DNA of 64,000 bases from the NCBI RefSeq assembly GCF_008297975.1, contig NZ_VLNY01000016.1, positions 33,147 to 97,146 of the forward strand, read 5' to 3'. The position numbers and the translations under genes were made by a program. The DNA is from Antrihabitans cavernicola (GTDB taxonomy: Bacteria > Actinomycetota > Actinomycetes > Mycobacteriales > Mycobacteriaceae). Every line of letters begins with the position of its first letter. The first letter of the stretch is position 1. Below the pieces are notes generated by a model. That model made no database searches, was not told where the DNA came from, and saw nothing but the letters and a program-made list of their open reading frames with translations. Positions 8,231-17,135 of the stretch are shown here, piece after piece.

Positions 8231-8695
8231 TCACTGCGCCTGGTGGAGCCAGGACACAAAGAAGAAGAGCCCACCGATCAGCAGCACAACGGCGAAAGGT
8301 ACCGGCCAGATCGGCCCCGAACGGTCGAGCAACCTGCGGGCGAGACGCAGTTGCAGTATCCCGATCGCGGCGATCGCAAGGCCGAACACCGGCACGAGGA
8401 ACACGGCGAGTGCGTGGACGGCCCAAGCTCCGGCGAGTGTCGGCCCGCCCCACGATTGGGCGTAACTGTCGTCGTCGATCAGGGGGTAGAAGATTCCGCG
8501 GAAGGCTCCGAGCACGGCAAGAAACGCCAGGAACCAGGCGAGCAGACCGACGCAGCCGGCAAGGACGGCGTTGATCAGCACGCGGTAATCGCGCGACTGT
8601 GTCACCGCGACCACCGAACGTGGCGGTGCGGTCAGTGCGTATCTGGCATGCCGAAGCAGGTTTCGGAAGGTCACCCCGTCGACGCTAGGTGCCAC
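8231..8695 (-). CDS. Small integral membrane protein, unknown
   Basis: 154 residues from a GTG start. About three hydrophobic helices are visible: residues ~42-66 (AVLAGCVGLLAWFLAFLAVL), ~88-115 (AWAVHALAVFLVPVFGLAI) and ~130-150 (VPFAVVLLIGGLFFFVSW). A short soluble N-terminus contains a basic patch. No characterised family is recognised. It stands between the Rv0312-like gene and dipZ on the same strand, with about 40 bp to the end of dipZ, so cotranscription from the dipZ promoter is possible. No catalytic residues are visible. Confidence 0.65.
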   Translation of the reverse strand: MAPSVDGVTFRNLLRHARYALTAPPRSVVAVTQSRDYRVLINAVLAGCVGLLAWFLAFLAVLGAFRGIFYPLIDDDSYAQSWGGPTLAGAWAVHALAVFLVPVFGLAIAAIGILQLRLARRLLDRSGPIWPVPFAVVLLIGGLFFFVSWLHQAQ

Positions 8696-8735
8696 CTGCG
8701 CCCGCGGGCGTCACACCGAGGTATGAGATTCGCGA

Positions 8736-10469
8736 TCAGCCGTAGGTGAACGAAAACGCTTGCAGCCCTTTGTCGAGACTCACGGTGAGGCTGCTCGCGG
8801 CGTTCGTCGGACCGTCGTGAATCTTGTACAGCGTGGGAGCTCCGCTGATCGGGATCTTCTGCTGGACGCCGTTCTCGTCGACGGTCAGGGTGCCTTGGCC
8901 GCCGACAACGATGAACACCTGGCGAGCGTGGTAGTTCAGTCGGATGCTCGCCTGGTCGTCGATGGCGGTGACACCTTCGTAATCGACGTCGAATCGGCCT
9001 CGCATCGCGAACGAGTCGGCGGGAAAGGGAGTCGGATAGTCGTAGGTGGCTTCGCCTGCCAGCAGCGGGCCGGGCCCTGCGTAGTTGACCTGTTTGCCGA
9101 CGTTCAAGTACGTCTCGCGCGTTGTCGAGGATTGCGGTGTGGTGTCGGTGTTCGCCGTCATCTGCGGGAGGTCGGCTTTGGCGTTGTTGTCCTTCACCAG
9201 CTGGCGGATGAGGTTTTCGGTCACGTCGTAGTCGCCCTCGCCGAACTTGACGTGCCGAACCACACCCGACGCGTCGATCAGGTAGTGCGCGGGCCAGTAC
9301 CGATTGCGGTAGTTGGTCCAGGTTGCGAGGTTGTTGTCTTGGGCGATGGGATACGTGATCCCGAGTTTCTGGGCACCGGAGATCACGTTGCGGGTCTCCT
9401 TCTCGAACGCGTACTCCGGCGCATGCACGCCGATCACCTCGAAGCCGTCGTTGCGGTAGGTGTTGTACCAGTCGACCACGTGCGGGATGGAGCGCTGGCA
9501 ATTGATGCACGAGTACGCCCAGAAGTCGATCAGGACCACCTTGCCGTGCAGGCTTTTCAGATCGATCGGCTGCCCGTCGGGGGTGTTGATCCAGTTGGTG
9601 ATGCCCTTGATGTCGGGAGCCGTCCCGCAGCTTTCCAATTGCGTTGCGCCGTCGGTGCACTCGTCCAGATCGCGGTTCTGATCGTTGACGAGCCCGCCGA
9701 GATCGAGCTTGTTCTGGATATCGCTGGAGTCGCCTACCTTGTCCTGCAGCGCGCTGGTGTAGTCGGGTATTGCGCGCTGCAGCACCGCGGGCAGGTCGAA
9801 GACGAGGCCGATCGCCAGCGCGATCATCAGGATTCCGCCGACCATTCGAATGGCGCGTTGCCGCTGGCGAAATGCCCGGACCCGTTCCGCGACCCGACGC
9901 CCGGCCAACGCGAATATCAGCAGTGGAATTGCGGCGCCGATCGAGAATGTGACGGTGAGAACAATTGTGTCCCAGCCGATTTCGCCGGTCGAGCCGGCAA
10001 CGGCGATTGCCGCGAGCACGGGCCCCGCGCACGGCACGTAGACCGCGCCGAGTGCGAGGCCGAGAACGAATCCGCTGCGTTGCGTGTCGACCTGGCGCTG
10101 CGGAATCCACGAGAACGGCTTCTCCAGGATGTGCTCGAACTGCGGAAAGATCAGCCCGATCCCGATCAGCACCAACACGACCAATCCCGCCCAGCGCAGC
10201 AGGTCTTGCGGCAGGCCGAGGACGGACAGCAGTGCCGATCCGACCAGAGTGAAGGTTGCAAAGCTCAGCACCAGTCCGGCGATCACCAGGTAGGGCCGCA
10301 GTTTCGACGGCTGTTTCACCAGGGTCGCTGTTCCGCCGCCGGCGCCTTCGGTCTCGCGGGTGCCCTGTGCGCCTGCGGAGATGAAGATGACGGGGAGTAC
10401 CGGCAGGATGCAGGGTGAAATTCCGGTGATCAGACCGCCGAGTAGTCCGATCAGCGCCAGGGTGCTCAT
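8736..10469 (-). CDS. dipZ: DipZ-type thiol-disulfide protein: CcdA/DsbD membrane domain plus thioredoxin domain
   Basis: 577 residues. The membrane part (1-230) carries the two CcdA/DsbD cysteines in proline contexts, C20 (GISPCILPV) and C147 (YVPCAGPV). These relay electrons from the cytoplasm across the membrane. After a linker with C271 and C281, a thioredoxin/TlpA-like domain (~300-430) contains the redox pair C321-I-N-C324 in [10 protein letters not shown]. The C-terminal ~140 residues form a beta-rich, lectin-like domain that is typical of DipZ (M. tuberculosis Rv2874). The protein should supply reductant to extracytoplasmic thiol proteins or cytochrome c assembly. Its start is 252 bp from dnaK and divergent, so its promoter region adjoins the heat-shock control elements. 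An oxidative/thiol-stress link is inference. Confidence 0.9.
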   Translation of the reverse strand: MSTLALIGLLGGLITGISPCILPVLPVIFISAGAQGTRETEGAGGGTATLVKQPSKLRPYLVIAGLVLSFATFTLVGSALLSVLGLPQDLLRWAGLVVLVLIGIGLIFPQFEHILEKPFSWIPQRQVDTQRSGFVLGLALGAVYVPCAGPVLAAIAVAGSTGEIGWDTIVLTVTFSIGAAIPLLIFALAGRRVAERVRAFRQRQRAIRMVGGILMIALAIGLVFDLPAVLQRAIPDYTSALQDKVGDSSDIQNKLDLGGLVNDQNRDLDECTDGATQLESCGTAPDIKGITNWINTPDGQPIDLKSLHGKVVLIDFWAYSCINCQRSIPHVVDWYNTYRNDGFEVIGVHAPEYAFEKETRNVISGAQKLGITYPIAQDNNLATWTNYRNRYWPAHYLIDASGVVRHVKFGEGDYDVTENLIRQLVKDNNAKADLPQMTANTDTTPQSSTTRETYLNVGKQVNYAGPGPLLAGEATYDYPTPFPADSFAMRGRFDVDYEGVTAIDDQASIRLNYHARQVFIVVGGQGTLTVDENGVQQKIPISGAPTLYKIHDGPTNAASSLTVSLDKGLQAFSFTYG

Positions 10470-10516
10470 GCACTGACTTCGTTGCTGCCCCGATTTCGGC
10501 TTGGACCGGGCGCACC

Positions 10517-10543
10517 GGGAACAAATCTGCGCAGACGCCCGTT
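10517..10543 (+). promoter_or_regulatory. SigH/SigR-type promoter of dnaK
   Basis: GGGAAC (10517-10522), exactly 18 bp, then GTT (10541-10543). This matches the GGGAAY-N18-GTT consensus of the SigH/SigR family of oxidative and heat-stress ECF sigma factors. It would start transcription near 10550, giving a leader of about 170 nt that contains two HspR boxes. In M. tuberculosis dnaK is also transcribed by SigH. The assignment here rests on motif match only. Confidence 0.6.
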
Positions 10544-10558
10544 GGACACTTCGACAGC

Positions 10559-10579
10559 ATTGAGTGCGGTTCGCTCAAG
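10559..10579 (+). promoter_or_regulatory. HAIR box 1 (HspR operator) of dnaK
   Basis: ATTGAGT-N7-GCTCAAG matches the actinobacterial HAIR consensus CTTGAGT-N7-ACTCAAG at 12 of 14 positions with the exact spacer. It lies just downstream of the SigH-type promoter, so bound HspR would obstruct transcription. HspR is encoded at the end of the same operon. Confidence 0.75.
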
Positions 10580-10613
10580 TTCGACTTGACGGCCGATGGG
10601 GCAGCCGGGCAAG

Positions 10614-10634
10614 CTTGAGCCGCTCACGCTCAGA
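10614..10634 (+). promoter_or_regulatory. HAIR box 2 (weaker HspR site) of dnaK
   Basis: CTTGAGC-N7-GCTCAGA has a strong left half and a degraded right half with the correct 7-bp spacer. Its centre is 55 bp from that of box 1, about five helical turns, so cooperative binding on the same face is possible. Confidence 0.5.
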
Positions 10635-10721
10635 TGTACTGCGTGCAAGACCTACAGGGTGCAAGAAATACACCGCCGCGCCGCACCAGCGTCGTGGCAA
10701 CCGTAATAGGGAGGAACAACA

Positions 10722-12581
10722 ATGGCTCGTGCGGTCGGGATCGACCTCGGAACCACCAACTCCGTCGTGTCCGTTCTGGAGGGCGGCGAGCCCGTAGTGG
10801 TCGCCAACTCCGAGGGCGCGCGGACCACACCGTCGATCGTCGCTTTCGCCAAGAACGGCGAAGTGTTGGTCGGCCAGCCCGCCAAGAACCAGGCGGTCAC
10901 CAACGTCGACCGCACCATCCGCTCGGTCAAGCGCCACATCGGCACCGACTGGAACGTGGAGATCGACGGCAAGAAGTACACGGCGCAGGAGATCAGCGCC
11001 CGCACTCTGATGAAGCTCAAGCGCGACGCGGAGTCCTACCTCGGTGAAGAGATCACCGACGCGGTCATCACCGTCCCCGCGTACTTCGAGGACGCACAGC
11101 GTCAGGCCACCAAGGAAGCCGGCCAGATCGCCGGCCTCAACGTGCTGCGCATCGTCAACGAGCCCACCGCCGCCGCACTGGCGTACGGCCTGGACAAGGG
11201 CGAGAAAGAACAGACCATCCTGGTCTTCGACCTCGGTGGCGGCACGTTCGACGTGTCCCTGCTCGAGATCGGCGACGGCGTCGTCGAGGTCCGCGCGACC
11301 TCCGGTGACAACCACCTCGGTGGCGACGACTGGGACGAGCGCATCGTCACCTGGCTCGTCGACAAGTTCAAGGCCAGCCAGGGCATCGACCTGACCAAGG
11401 ACAAGATGGCCCTGCAGCGTCTGCGTGAGGCTGCCGAGAAGGCGAAGATCGAGCTGTCATCCGGACAGAGCACGTCGATCAACCTGCCCTACATCACGGT
11501 CGATGCCGACAAGAACCCGCTGTTCCTCGACGAGCAGCTGACCCGCTCGGAGTTCCAGAAGATCACCTCGGACCTGCTCGATCGCACGCGTGCGCCGTTC
11601 CAGTCCGTGATCAAGGACGCAGGTATCTCGGTCGGCGACATCGACCACGTCGTGCTGGTCGGTGGCTCCACCCGTATGCCCGCCGTCTCCGATCTGGTGC
11701 GCGAGCTGACCGGTGGCCGTGAGCCGAACAAGAACGTCAACCCCGACGAGGTCGTCGCGGTCGGCGCAGCCTTGCAGGCAGGCGTGCTCAAGGGTGAGGT
11801 CAAGGACGTTCTGCTCCTCGACGTCACGCCGCTGTCCCTCGGCATCGAGACAAAGGGTGGCGTGATGACCAAGCTCATCGAGCGCAACACCACCATCCCC
11901 ACCAAGCGGTCCGAGACCTTCACCACAGCAGACGACAACCAGCCGTCGGTGCAGATCCAGGTGTTCCAGGGTGAGCGCGAGATCGCGTCGCACAACAAGC
12001 TGCTCGGCTCGTTCGAGCTGACCGGTCTGCCCCCGGCCCCGCGTGGCGTCCCGCAGATCGAGGTCACCTTCGACATCGATGCCAACGGCATCGTGCACGT
12101 GACCGCGAAGGACAAGGGCACCGGCAAGGAGAACACGATCAAGATCCAGGACGGCTCCGGCTTGTCCAAGGAAGAGATCGACCGGATGGTCAAGGACGCC
12201 GAGGCGCATGCCGAGGAAGACAAGGCCCGCCGCGAAGAGGCCGAGGTTCGCAACCAGGCCGAGTCGCTGGTGCACCAGACCGAGAAGTTCATCAAGGACA
12301 ACGAAGAGAAGGTGCCCGCCGACGTCAAGGAGAAGGTGGAGGCTGCGATCACCGAGGCCAACACTGCCCTGGCGGGTTCTGACATCTCCGCAGTGAAGTC
12401 CGCGGTGGAGAAGCTGGCCACCGAGTCGCAGGCCCTCGGCCAGGCGATCTACGAGGCATCGGCCGCCGAAGAGCGCGCAGCCCAGGGTGACGGTGCCGGA
12501 CCGACCGACGGTTCCGCTCACGCGGACGACGTTGTGGACGCGGAGGTCGTCGACGAGCCGACCGACGCGGACAAGAAGTGA
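10722..12581 (+). CDS. dnaK: Chaperone DnaK (Hsp70)
   Basis: 619 residues, normal for actinobacterial DnaK. The ATPase domain opens with [12 protein letters not shown] and contains the phosphate-2 loop ([15 protein letters not shown]) and the [12 protein letters not shown] segment. The linker and substrate-binding beta domain ([18 protein letters not shown], then [12 protein letters not shown]) are intact. The C-terminal lid ends in an acidic tail ([14 protein letters not shown]). The N-terminal segment is short in the Gram-positive manner. It is the first gene of dnaK-grpE-dnaJ-hspR, preceded by GGAGG about 8 nt before ATG. Control should come from a SigH-type promoter and HspR acting at two HAIR boxes. 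DnaK also acts as corepressor for HspR in actinobacteria, as known from Streptomyces. Confidence 0.99.
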   Translation: MARAVGIDLGTTNSVVSVLEGGEPVVVANSEGARTTPSIVAFAKNGEVLVGQPAKNQAVTNVDRTIRSVKRHIGTDWNVEIDGKKYTAQEISARTLMKLKRDAESYLGEEITDAVITVPAYFEDAQRQATKEAGQIAGLNVLRIVNEPTAAALAYGLDKGEKEQTILVFDLGGGTFDVSLLEIGDGVVEVRATSGDNHLGGDDWDERIVTWLVDKFKASQGIDLTKDKMALQRLREAAEKAKIELSSGQSTSINLPYITVDADKNPLFLDEQLTRSEFQKITSDLLDRTRAPFQSVIKDAGISVGDIDHVVLVGGSTRMPAVSDLVRELTGGREPNKNVNPDEVVAVGAALQAGVLKGEVKDVLLLDVTPLSLGIETKGGVMTKLIERNTTIPTKRSETFTTADDNQPSVQIQVFQGEREIASHNKLLGSFELTGLPPAPRGVPQIEVTFDIDANGIVHVTAKDKGTGKENTIKIQDGSGLSKEEIDRMVKDAEAHAEEDKARREEAEVRNQAESLVHQTEKFIKDNEEKVPADVKEKVEAAITEANTALAGSDISAVKSAVEKLATESQALGQAIYEASAAEERAAQGDGAGPTDGSAHADDVVDAEVVDEPTDADKK

Positions 12582-13273
12582 CCGGCGGGCGGGGCGAGCG
12601 AAGCGACGGGGGATTTGGCGCCGAGCAAGAACCGGTCACGTTCGTCGACAAGCGGAAGATCGATCCGGACACCGGTGAGGTTCGGGACGCGTCGCAGCAG
12701 GTGACGGAAACCATCACGGTTCCCACCGCTGCGCCGCAGCCTGGCTCAACCGCTGCTGCGGCGCAGCCGGAGCCGGGGACTGCTGAGGTCGTCGAACCCG
12801 CTGCCGAACCGGATTCGCGCGACGTCGAACTCGCGGAGCGGACCGCTGATCTGCAGCGGCTCTCCGCCGAGTACGCGAACTTCCGCAAGCGTGCCGATCG
12901 CGAGAAGAAGGCTGCGCGTGAGGCAGGCAAGGAATCGGCGGTGGTCGAGTTGCTGGGCGTTGTCGACGATCTCGAGCGTGCGCGTGCGCACGGCGATCTC
13001 GAGACCGGTCCGCTGAAATCGTTGGCGGACAAGCTCGGTGCGGCGTTGGCCAAGATCGGTCTCAGCGAGTTCGGTACGGAGGGTGAACCTTTCGACCCGA
13101 ACCTGCACGAGGCCGTGCAACACGAGGGCGACGGCCGGGATCCGGTCATCGGCGTCGTGATGCGCAAAGGCTATGCGCTGGGCGACCGCGTGCTGCGGCA
13201 CGCCATGGTGGGTGTGACCGATGCGGTTGCCCCTGTCGGCGTCGAACCCGATGTCGACGAAGAACAGCAATAA
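12578..13273 (+). CDS. grpE: Nucleotide exchange factor GrpE
   Basis: 231 residues from a GTG start that overlaps the dnaK stop (GTGA), so translation is coupled. The first ~80 residues are a long disordered acidic/Ala-Pro tail. The conserved part starts with [20 protein letters not shown] (long coiled-coil helix that dimerises GrpE). It continues through [14 protein letters not shown] and ends in the beta-wing that contacts DnaK ([29 protein letters not shown]). It catalyses ADP release from DnaK. The GTG at 12578 gives the usual N-extended actinobacterial form. Confidence 0.97.
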   Translation: MTGGRGERSDGGFGAEQEPVTFVDKRKIDPDTGEVRDASQQVTETITVPTAAPQPGSTAAAAQPEPGTAEVVEPAAEPDSRDVELAERTADLQRLSAEYANFRKRADREKKAAREAGKESAVVELLGVVDDLERARAHGDLETGPLKSLADKLGAALAKIGLSEFGTEGEPFDPNLHEAVQHEGDGRDPVIGVVMRKGYALGDRVLRHAMVGVTDAVAPVGVEPDVDEEQQ

Positions 13274-13297
13274 CGCGGTGAGAGGAGGAGATGCCCA

Positions 13298-14464
13298 GTG
13301 AGCCAACGGGAGTGGATCGAGAAGGACTTCTACAAGGAGCTGGGTGTCTCCTCCAGCGCCTCCTCCGACGAGATCAAGAAGGCGTACCGCAAGCTCGCGT
13401 CGAGCCTGCATCCGGACAAGAATCCGGGTGACACCAAGGCCGAAGAGCGGTTCAAGTCGGTCAGCGAGGCCAACGCCGTGCTGGCCGATCCGGCGAAGCG
13501 CAAGGAGTACGACGAGACTCGGCGCCTGTTCGCAGGCGGCGGTCGCGGCGGCTTCCAGCCCGGTGCCGGTGGCGGATTCACCGGCGGTGGAACCGAATTC
13601 AACATCGGTGACCTGTTCGGTGGCGGAGCTCAAGGCGGCGACGGTGGCATCGGCGACCTGTTCGGTGGTTTGTTCAACCGCGGTGCGGCTCGCCCGACCA
13701 CTACCCGGCCACGCCGGGGTAGCGATGTGGAAACCGAGACGACGTTGGGCTTCCGCGAGGCTGCCCAGGGTGTGACGGTTCCGCTGCGGATGACCAGTCC
13801 GTCGCCGTGTACAACGTGCCACGGCAGCGGCGCCAAGCCGGGCACCAGTCCGCGAGTGTGCCCGAACTGCAACGGTTCCGGCATCGTCAGCCGCAATCAG
13901 GGTGCGTTCGGCTTCAGTGAGCCGTGCGACGACTGCCGCGGTACCGGCTCGCTGATCGACGATCCCTGCGACGACTGCCGCGGCACCGGAATCCAGAACC
14001 GCACCCGCACCATCACGGTGCGCGTGCCCTCCGGCGTGAGCGACGGCCAGCGGATCAGGTTGGCCGGTCAAGGTGAGGCGGGCTTGCGCGGTGCGCCGTC
14101 GGGTGATCTGTACGTGACGGTGCACGTGCGCAACGACAAGGTGTTCGGCCGGGTCGGCGACGACCTGACGCTGGTGCTGCCGGTGAGCTACGGCGAGCTG
14201 GTGCTGGGCACCACGGTGTCGGTGCCGACGCTGGAAGGCCGTGTCGGCGTGAAGGTTCCGCCAGGGACCGTCGACGGTCGCATCCTGCGTGTTCGCGGTC
14301 GTGGTGTGCCGAAGCGGGCAGGCGGTGCGGGCGATCTGTTGGTCACCGTGCGCGTCGCCATTCCGCAGAAGCTGGACGACGCGGCCACCGAGGCACTGAC
14401 CAAGTATCTCGAGGTCGAAAAGGCCGGCGGCTTCGATCCACGATCGGGCTGGGCAGGAGCTTGA
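13298..14464 (+). CDS. dnaJ: Co-chaperone DnaJ (DnaJ1 type)
   Basis: 388 residues. The J domain (about 9-75) holds the HPD motif at 38-40 ([10 protein letters not shown]), which stimulates DnaK ATPase. A Gly/Phe-rich linker follows ([15 protein letters not shown]). The zinc-binding region has four CxxCxGxG repeats: [24 protein letters not shown] and CDDCRGTG. The C-terminal substrate-binding beta domains are complete. A GAGGAGG ribosome site precedes the GTG start. The stop shares one base with the hspR ATG (TGATG). The variant fits DnaJ1 of the dnaK operon rather than the DnaJ2 that accompanies hrcA. Confidence 0.97.
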   Translation: MSQREWIEKDFYKELGVSSSASSDEIKKAYRKLASSLHPDKNPGDTKAEERFKSVSEANAVLADPAKRKEYDETRRLFAGGGRGGFQPGAGGGFTGGGTEFNIGDLFGGGAQGGDGGIGDLFGGLFNRGAARPTTTRPRRGSDVETETTLGFREAAQGVTVPLRMTSPSPCTTCHGSGAKPGTSPRVCPNCNGSGIVSRNQGAFGFSEPCDDCRGTGSLIDDPCDDCRGTGIQNRTRTITVRVPSGVSDGQRIRLAGQGEAGLRGAPSGDLYVTVHVRNDKVFGRVGDDLTLVLPVSYGELVLGTTVSVPTLEGRVGVKVPPGTVDGRILRVRGRGVPKRAGGAGDLLVTVRVAIPQKLDDAATEALTKYLEVEKAGGFDPRSGWAGA

Positions 14465-14844
14465 TGATGGAGTCGGAAGAGGTGTTCGTGATCTCGGTTG
14501 CCGCCGAGCTCGCGGGTATGCACGCGCAGACGTTGCGCACCTACGACCGGCTCGGTTTGGTTACCCCGCAACGCACGTCGGGCGGAGGTCGGCGCTACTC
14601 GGCCCGCGATGTCGCACTGCTCCGTGAGGTGCAGCGGCTGTCGCAGGACGAGGGCGTCAACCTCGCGGGGATCAAACGCATCATCGACCTCACCAATCAG
14701 GTGGAGGCGCTGCAGCATCGGATCACCGAGATGGCAGCGGAGATAACGCAGTTGCATGGTGGCGCCTACCGGCGCGGCGATCTGGTGCCGATTCCTCGGA
14801 GTACTGCACTTGTCGTGTGGCAGCCGAAGAATCGGCGCGGCTAG
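14464..14844 (+). CDS. hspR: Heat-shock repressor HspR (MerR family)
   Basis: 126 residues. The N-terminal MerR-type winged helix is clear: VISVAAELAGMHAQTLRTYD, LGLVTPQRTSGGGRRYS, then LLREVQRLSQDEGVNLAGIK. A helical dimerisation region follows (IIDLTNQVEALQHRITEMAAE). The C-terminus is hydrophobic, ending TALVVWQPKNRRG, as in other HspR proteins. The ATG overlaps the dnaJ stop by one base. HspR binds HAIR elements together with DnaK. Matching boxes occur before dnaK (two) and clpB (one good) in this window, so both loci form one regulon here. Confidence 0.96.
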   Translation: MMESEEVFVISVAAELAGMHAQTLRTYDRLGLVTPQRTSGGGRRYSARDVALLREVQRLSQDEGVNLAGIKRIIDLTNQVEALQHRITEMAAEITQLHGGAYRRGDLVPIPRSTALVVWQPKNRRG

Positions 14845-14855
14845 TAAACGCAGAA

Positions 14856-14917
14856 CGCGCACGTTGTGTACGTGCCGCGATCGTTGCAACGTGCGCGACG
14901 CGTACACAACGTGCGCG
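14856..14917. repeat. Perfect 17-bp inverted repeat with nested third copy between hspR and the facing gene
   Basis: CGCGCACGTTGTGTACG (14856-14872) is mirrored exactly by 14901-14917, with a 28-base loop. Inside the loop, CAACGTGCGCG (14887-14897) repeats the last 11 bases of the right arm, so the left arm can pair with either copy, and GTTGCAAC (14883-14890) is itself palindromic. No U-tract follows. It may terminate the dnaK operon and the convergent minus-strand gene, but the alternative pairing is unusual for a terminator. Confidence 0.8.
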
Positions 14918-14931
14918 GGTCGGTGCGCCAG

Positions 14932-15345
14932 TCAGTTCGCGAGCGCGCCTCGGCGGTGGCGCCGCAGCGTGAACAGGCCGACGGCGACGGGGATCTGGCC
15001 GAACATCAGCGCTGCGGGTAGCAGCAACAGTTCCCAGCCGGTGGAGCCGAAGTTGAGGGCCCAGAAGACGATCGCGATGGCTGACACCACGGTCAGTATC
15101 TGCCCGACCGCCATCAGAGTGCCAGGCAGCCCGCGGTCGGATTGTCGAATGAGTACAACGGCGCCCACGACTGCACCGAGTAGCGCGGCCACCACGCCGA
15201 CGAGTACCGAGAACACCACCAACGTCTCGAACATCGCGCCGCCGACTTCGACCACACCGTTCGCCAGCAGCTGCGACACCACGTACACCCACTGCGCGAC
15301 GGCGCAGATCACCGTCACGACGGATACGCCGACCAGCACTCTCAT
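14932..15345 (-). CDS. Four-helix membrane protein, unknown
   Basis: 137 residues with four evident transmembrane helices: 3-22, ~38-66, ~80-98 and ~104-124 (LLLLPAALMFGQIPVAVGLF). It ends in a basic RRHRRGALAN tail, so the C-terminus is likely cytoplasmic. No catalytic motif or known family is recognised. Its stop faces hspR across the long inverted repeat. Its start is only 6 bp downstream of the AmaP-like gene on the same strand, so it is probably the last cistron of the Asp23-type cluster. A function in envelope organisation would be guilt by association only. Confidence 0.65.
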   Translation of the reverse strand: MRVLVGVSVVTVICAVAQWVYVVSQLLANGVVEVGGAMFETLVVFSVLVGVVAALLGAVVGAVVLIRQSDRGLPGTLMAVGQILTVVSAIAIVFWALNFGSTGWELLLLPAALMFGQIPVAVGLFTLRRHRRGALAN

Positions 15346-15351
15346 CGCAGG

Positions 15352-15957
15352 CTAGATCACCCGCGGCGCAGGCTTCGCGGCAACACGTTTCGCCGGCTTC
15401 GCCGCTCCAGCAGACAGATAGCGCACGTAGAACTGCGTCGCGACGTCGGAACCCTCCAGCGCGCGGTCGATGTCGTTGCGACTCTCGGCCGCGAGACGCC
15501 GAAGCTTGTCCAGCGGCACGGTCGGCTCGGCCGTCAATGTCATGCGGAGCGTGCGTTGGCCACGATCGACCACCGCCTTCGAGGTCACCGAATGCACTTC
15601 CGGCTTGCGCTCCAACGTGGTCGCGACAGCACGGCCGATCTGTGCGGGGCTGACCGCCAACGTGCCGAGCGAATCGCTGCCGTGCAAGGACACCGCACCC
15701 ACCCGATTGGGCCGCAGGTTCGCGAGTAGCAGCCACAAGCCGAGCAACAGCAGCAGAATCGATGCGCCGAGCAGCGCCCAATCCCACCAGGTCTCCTTCG
15801 GCGCATCGCCGTACCAGCGCGGCTCGGCGTGCGCGAAAACCCTGTCGGCAAAATGGATGTCGGCTCGCCACGCGAGGGCGAGCAGGCCACCGATCAGCAG
15901 GGTGGCCGCCAACAGTGCGGTGATCAATCGGTCGATGCTTGCGGTGGAGCGCTTCAT
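15352..15957 (-). CDS. AmaP-like membrane anchor protein of the Asp23 cluster
   Basis: 201 residues. Two transmembrane helices (about 10-31 and 60-83, ALLGASILLLLLGLWLLLAN) flank a ~30-residue external loop. The C-terminal ~110 residues are a soluble alpha/beta domain with periodic strands (SVTSKAVVDRGQRTLRMTLTA). Overall form matches AmaP, the membrane anchor that recruits Asp23 in Firmicutes, with an internal domain like Asp23 itself. Its GTG or ATG start region overlaps the end of the preceding gene, so the two are translationally coupled. Role as scaffold for the Asp23-family proteins encoded upstream is inferred from context. Confidence 0.65.
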   Translation of the reverse strand: MKRSTASIDRLITALLAATLLIGGLLALAWRADIHFADRVFAHAEPRWYGDAPKETWWDWALLGASILLLLLGLWLLLANLRPNRVGAVSLHGSDSLGTLAVSPAQIGRAVATTLERKPEVHSVTSKAVVDRGQRTLRMTLTAEPTVPLDKLRRLAAESRNDIDRALEGSDVATQFYVRYLSAGAAKPAKRVAAKPAPRVI

Positions 15958-16553
15958 GCCGTTGCCTCCTTCTCCACAAGGGATTGGTCCACGACGGTTT
16001 GCTGCGTGATCCCCTTGTGAACGGAAACCTTGACTCGCGGCGGCGAATCCAAGCCGTCGAGAACGCCGACCACGTTCGATCGGACCGATTCCGCAACGGT
16101 CGTCGAATCGGTGGAATCGGTCACCGCCGAAATCCTCGCAACCCGCTTACCCACGGTGGTCTGTGCGCTGAGTACCCCGGGAACGCGCAGCGCCGCGGCT
16201 GTTGAGAGCCTTGCCGCATCGGTAGGACGCAACCACAGTTCCGGTGAATCCTTTGCTGCCAGATGGGTTCTGCCGCGTGGTGCCAGCGCCGTGTAGAGCA
16301 GCAGCAGTCCGACGATCACCGCACCGATGGCGGCTGGCAACATCCAGCCCTGCCAACCGAGTCGGCTGATCCATTCGAATGTGTTGCGAATCCACGGTCG
16401 ACCGCCGACCGCGCCGCGCTCGATCAGGAACTCCCGAAAAGCGATGACGGACAGCGTGATCAGAGCAAGCGATGTCAGCGTGGCGATCGGAGCCGCGATC
16501 GGGCTTGCTGCGGGCTTCTTGGCTGGCGAGGGGTCCAGATCGGTGACGCTCAT
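15954..16553 (-). CDS. DUF6286-type membrane protein of the Asp23 cluster
   Basis: 199 residues. A Pro/Ala-rich cytoplasmic N-terminus (~20 residues) precedes two helices at ~22-40 (IATLTSLALITLSVIAFRE) and ~70-90 (MLPAAIGAVIVGLLLLYTAL). The remaining ~105 residues form a soluble domain (WLRPTDAARLSTAAALRVPG, then strand-rich repeats) that resembles the DUF6286 proteins usually found beside actinobacterial asp23 genes. It overlaps both neighbours by 4 bp, which places it firmly in the operon. Sequence trend is the same as the AmaP-like protein downstream (membrane hairpin plus Asp23-like domain), suggesting a common origin. The specific function is unknown. Confidence 0.65.
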   Translation of the reverse strand: MSVTDLDPSPAKKPAASPIAAPIATLTSLALITLSVIAFREFLIERGAVGGRPWIRNTFEWISRLGWQGWMLPAAIGAVIVGLLLLYTALAPRGRTHLAAKDSPELWLRPTDAARLSTAAALRVPGVLSAQTTVGKRVARISAVTDSTDSTTVAESVRSNVVGVLDGLDSPPRVKVSVHKGITQQTVVDQSLVEKEATA

Positions 16554-16933
16554 GCGGATTCACCTTCCTCTTGGTTCGCGACCACTTCGGTGACCGAGAC
16601 GTCGACTCGGCTCGGCTTGCGCCCGGTCAGTCGGTCCAGTTCGTCGGCAACCCGGGTACGCACCTGACGGCACACGGCCGCAACAGGACTCGGCCACGCC
16701 ACGGCGATGTCGACATGGACGTTCGGATGCACCGGTGTCATGTCGACGACGGCCCGCGGCAGTTCACGACCGGTCAGCGCGCCCAGCCGAGAGCTGTGCT
16801 TGATCACCTCGGGGACGTCGAGCGCCGCGTGTTCGGCGATGCGCGTTGCCACCTTGTTCTTGATGGTCAGTGTGCCGCGCAGTCCCGGGTCTTGCGAATC
16901 GAGCTGGGGCGCAGCGATATCCGCGTCAGCCAC
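16550..16933 (-). CDS. Asp23/Gls24 family protein
   Basis: 127 residues with the core Asp23 pattern: strand-rich GTLTIKNKVATRIAEHAALDVPEV, a divergent loop, then VDMTPVHPNVHVDIAVAWPSPVAAVCRQVRTRVADELDRLTG and the closing VDVSVTEVV. There is no signal peptide or membrane helix, so it is cytoplasmic and presumably tethered by the AmaP-like partners. It is the first of three Asp23-related proteins in the cluster. The ATG overlaps the upstream small membrane gene by 8 bp and its stop overlaps the next start. Confidence 0.8.
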   Translation of the reverse strand: MADADIAAPQLDSQDPGLRGTLTIKNKVATRIAEHAALDVPEVIKHSSRLGALTGRELPRAVVDMTPVHPNVHVDIAVAWPSPVAAVCRQVRTRVADELDRLTGRKPSRVDVSVTEVVANQEEGESA

Positions 16934-17105
16934 GGCCCCTGCTCCGCAGCAGGCCGCTCAGGTCCAGCTTGCCGTCGAGGTGCAGCCCGATCGCCAGACC
17001 GATGGCGCCGAGGACCACGGCGAGCAAGAAACCGCCGAAGCCGCCGGTCACGCCTGCGATCGCCAAGAGTAACCCGATGAACAGGCCGAGTGTTGCGTTG
17101 TTCAT
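16926..17105 (-). CDS. Small DUF2273-like membrane protein
   Basis: 59 residues from ATG at 17105, chosen because GGGAGG lies 5-10 nt upstream. An in-frame TTG at 17117 would bury that site. The protein is nearly all membrane: two glycine-rich helices at 5-21 (LGLFIGLLLAIAGVTGGFGG) and ~24-43, then HLDGKLDLSGLLRSRGRG. The cytoplasmic GKLDLSGLL motif and size agree with DUF2273 proteins that accompany asp23 and amaP. It probably anchors the complex. It overlaps the following asp23 gene by 8 bp. Confidence 0.65.
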   Translation of the reverse strand: MNNATLGLFIGLLLAIAGVTGGFGGFLLAVVLGAIGLAIGLHLDGKLDLSGLLRSRGRG

Positions 17106-17135
17106 TTCGCCTCCCAATCTGCTGTGCTGGACTAG

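Noticed and set aside
8760..10418. 552-codon antisense frame opposite dipZ
   Set aside because: Shadow of the third-codon GC bias of dipZ.
8671..10578. 635-codon frame shifted relative to dipZ on the same strand
   Set aside because: Arg-rich translation without motifs, while dipZ in the other frame has complete catalytic cysteines.
11457..12521. 354-codon antisense frame opposite dnaK
   Set aside because: Shadow of dnaK; Leu/Asp/His-rich without motifs.
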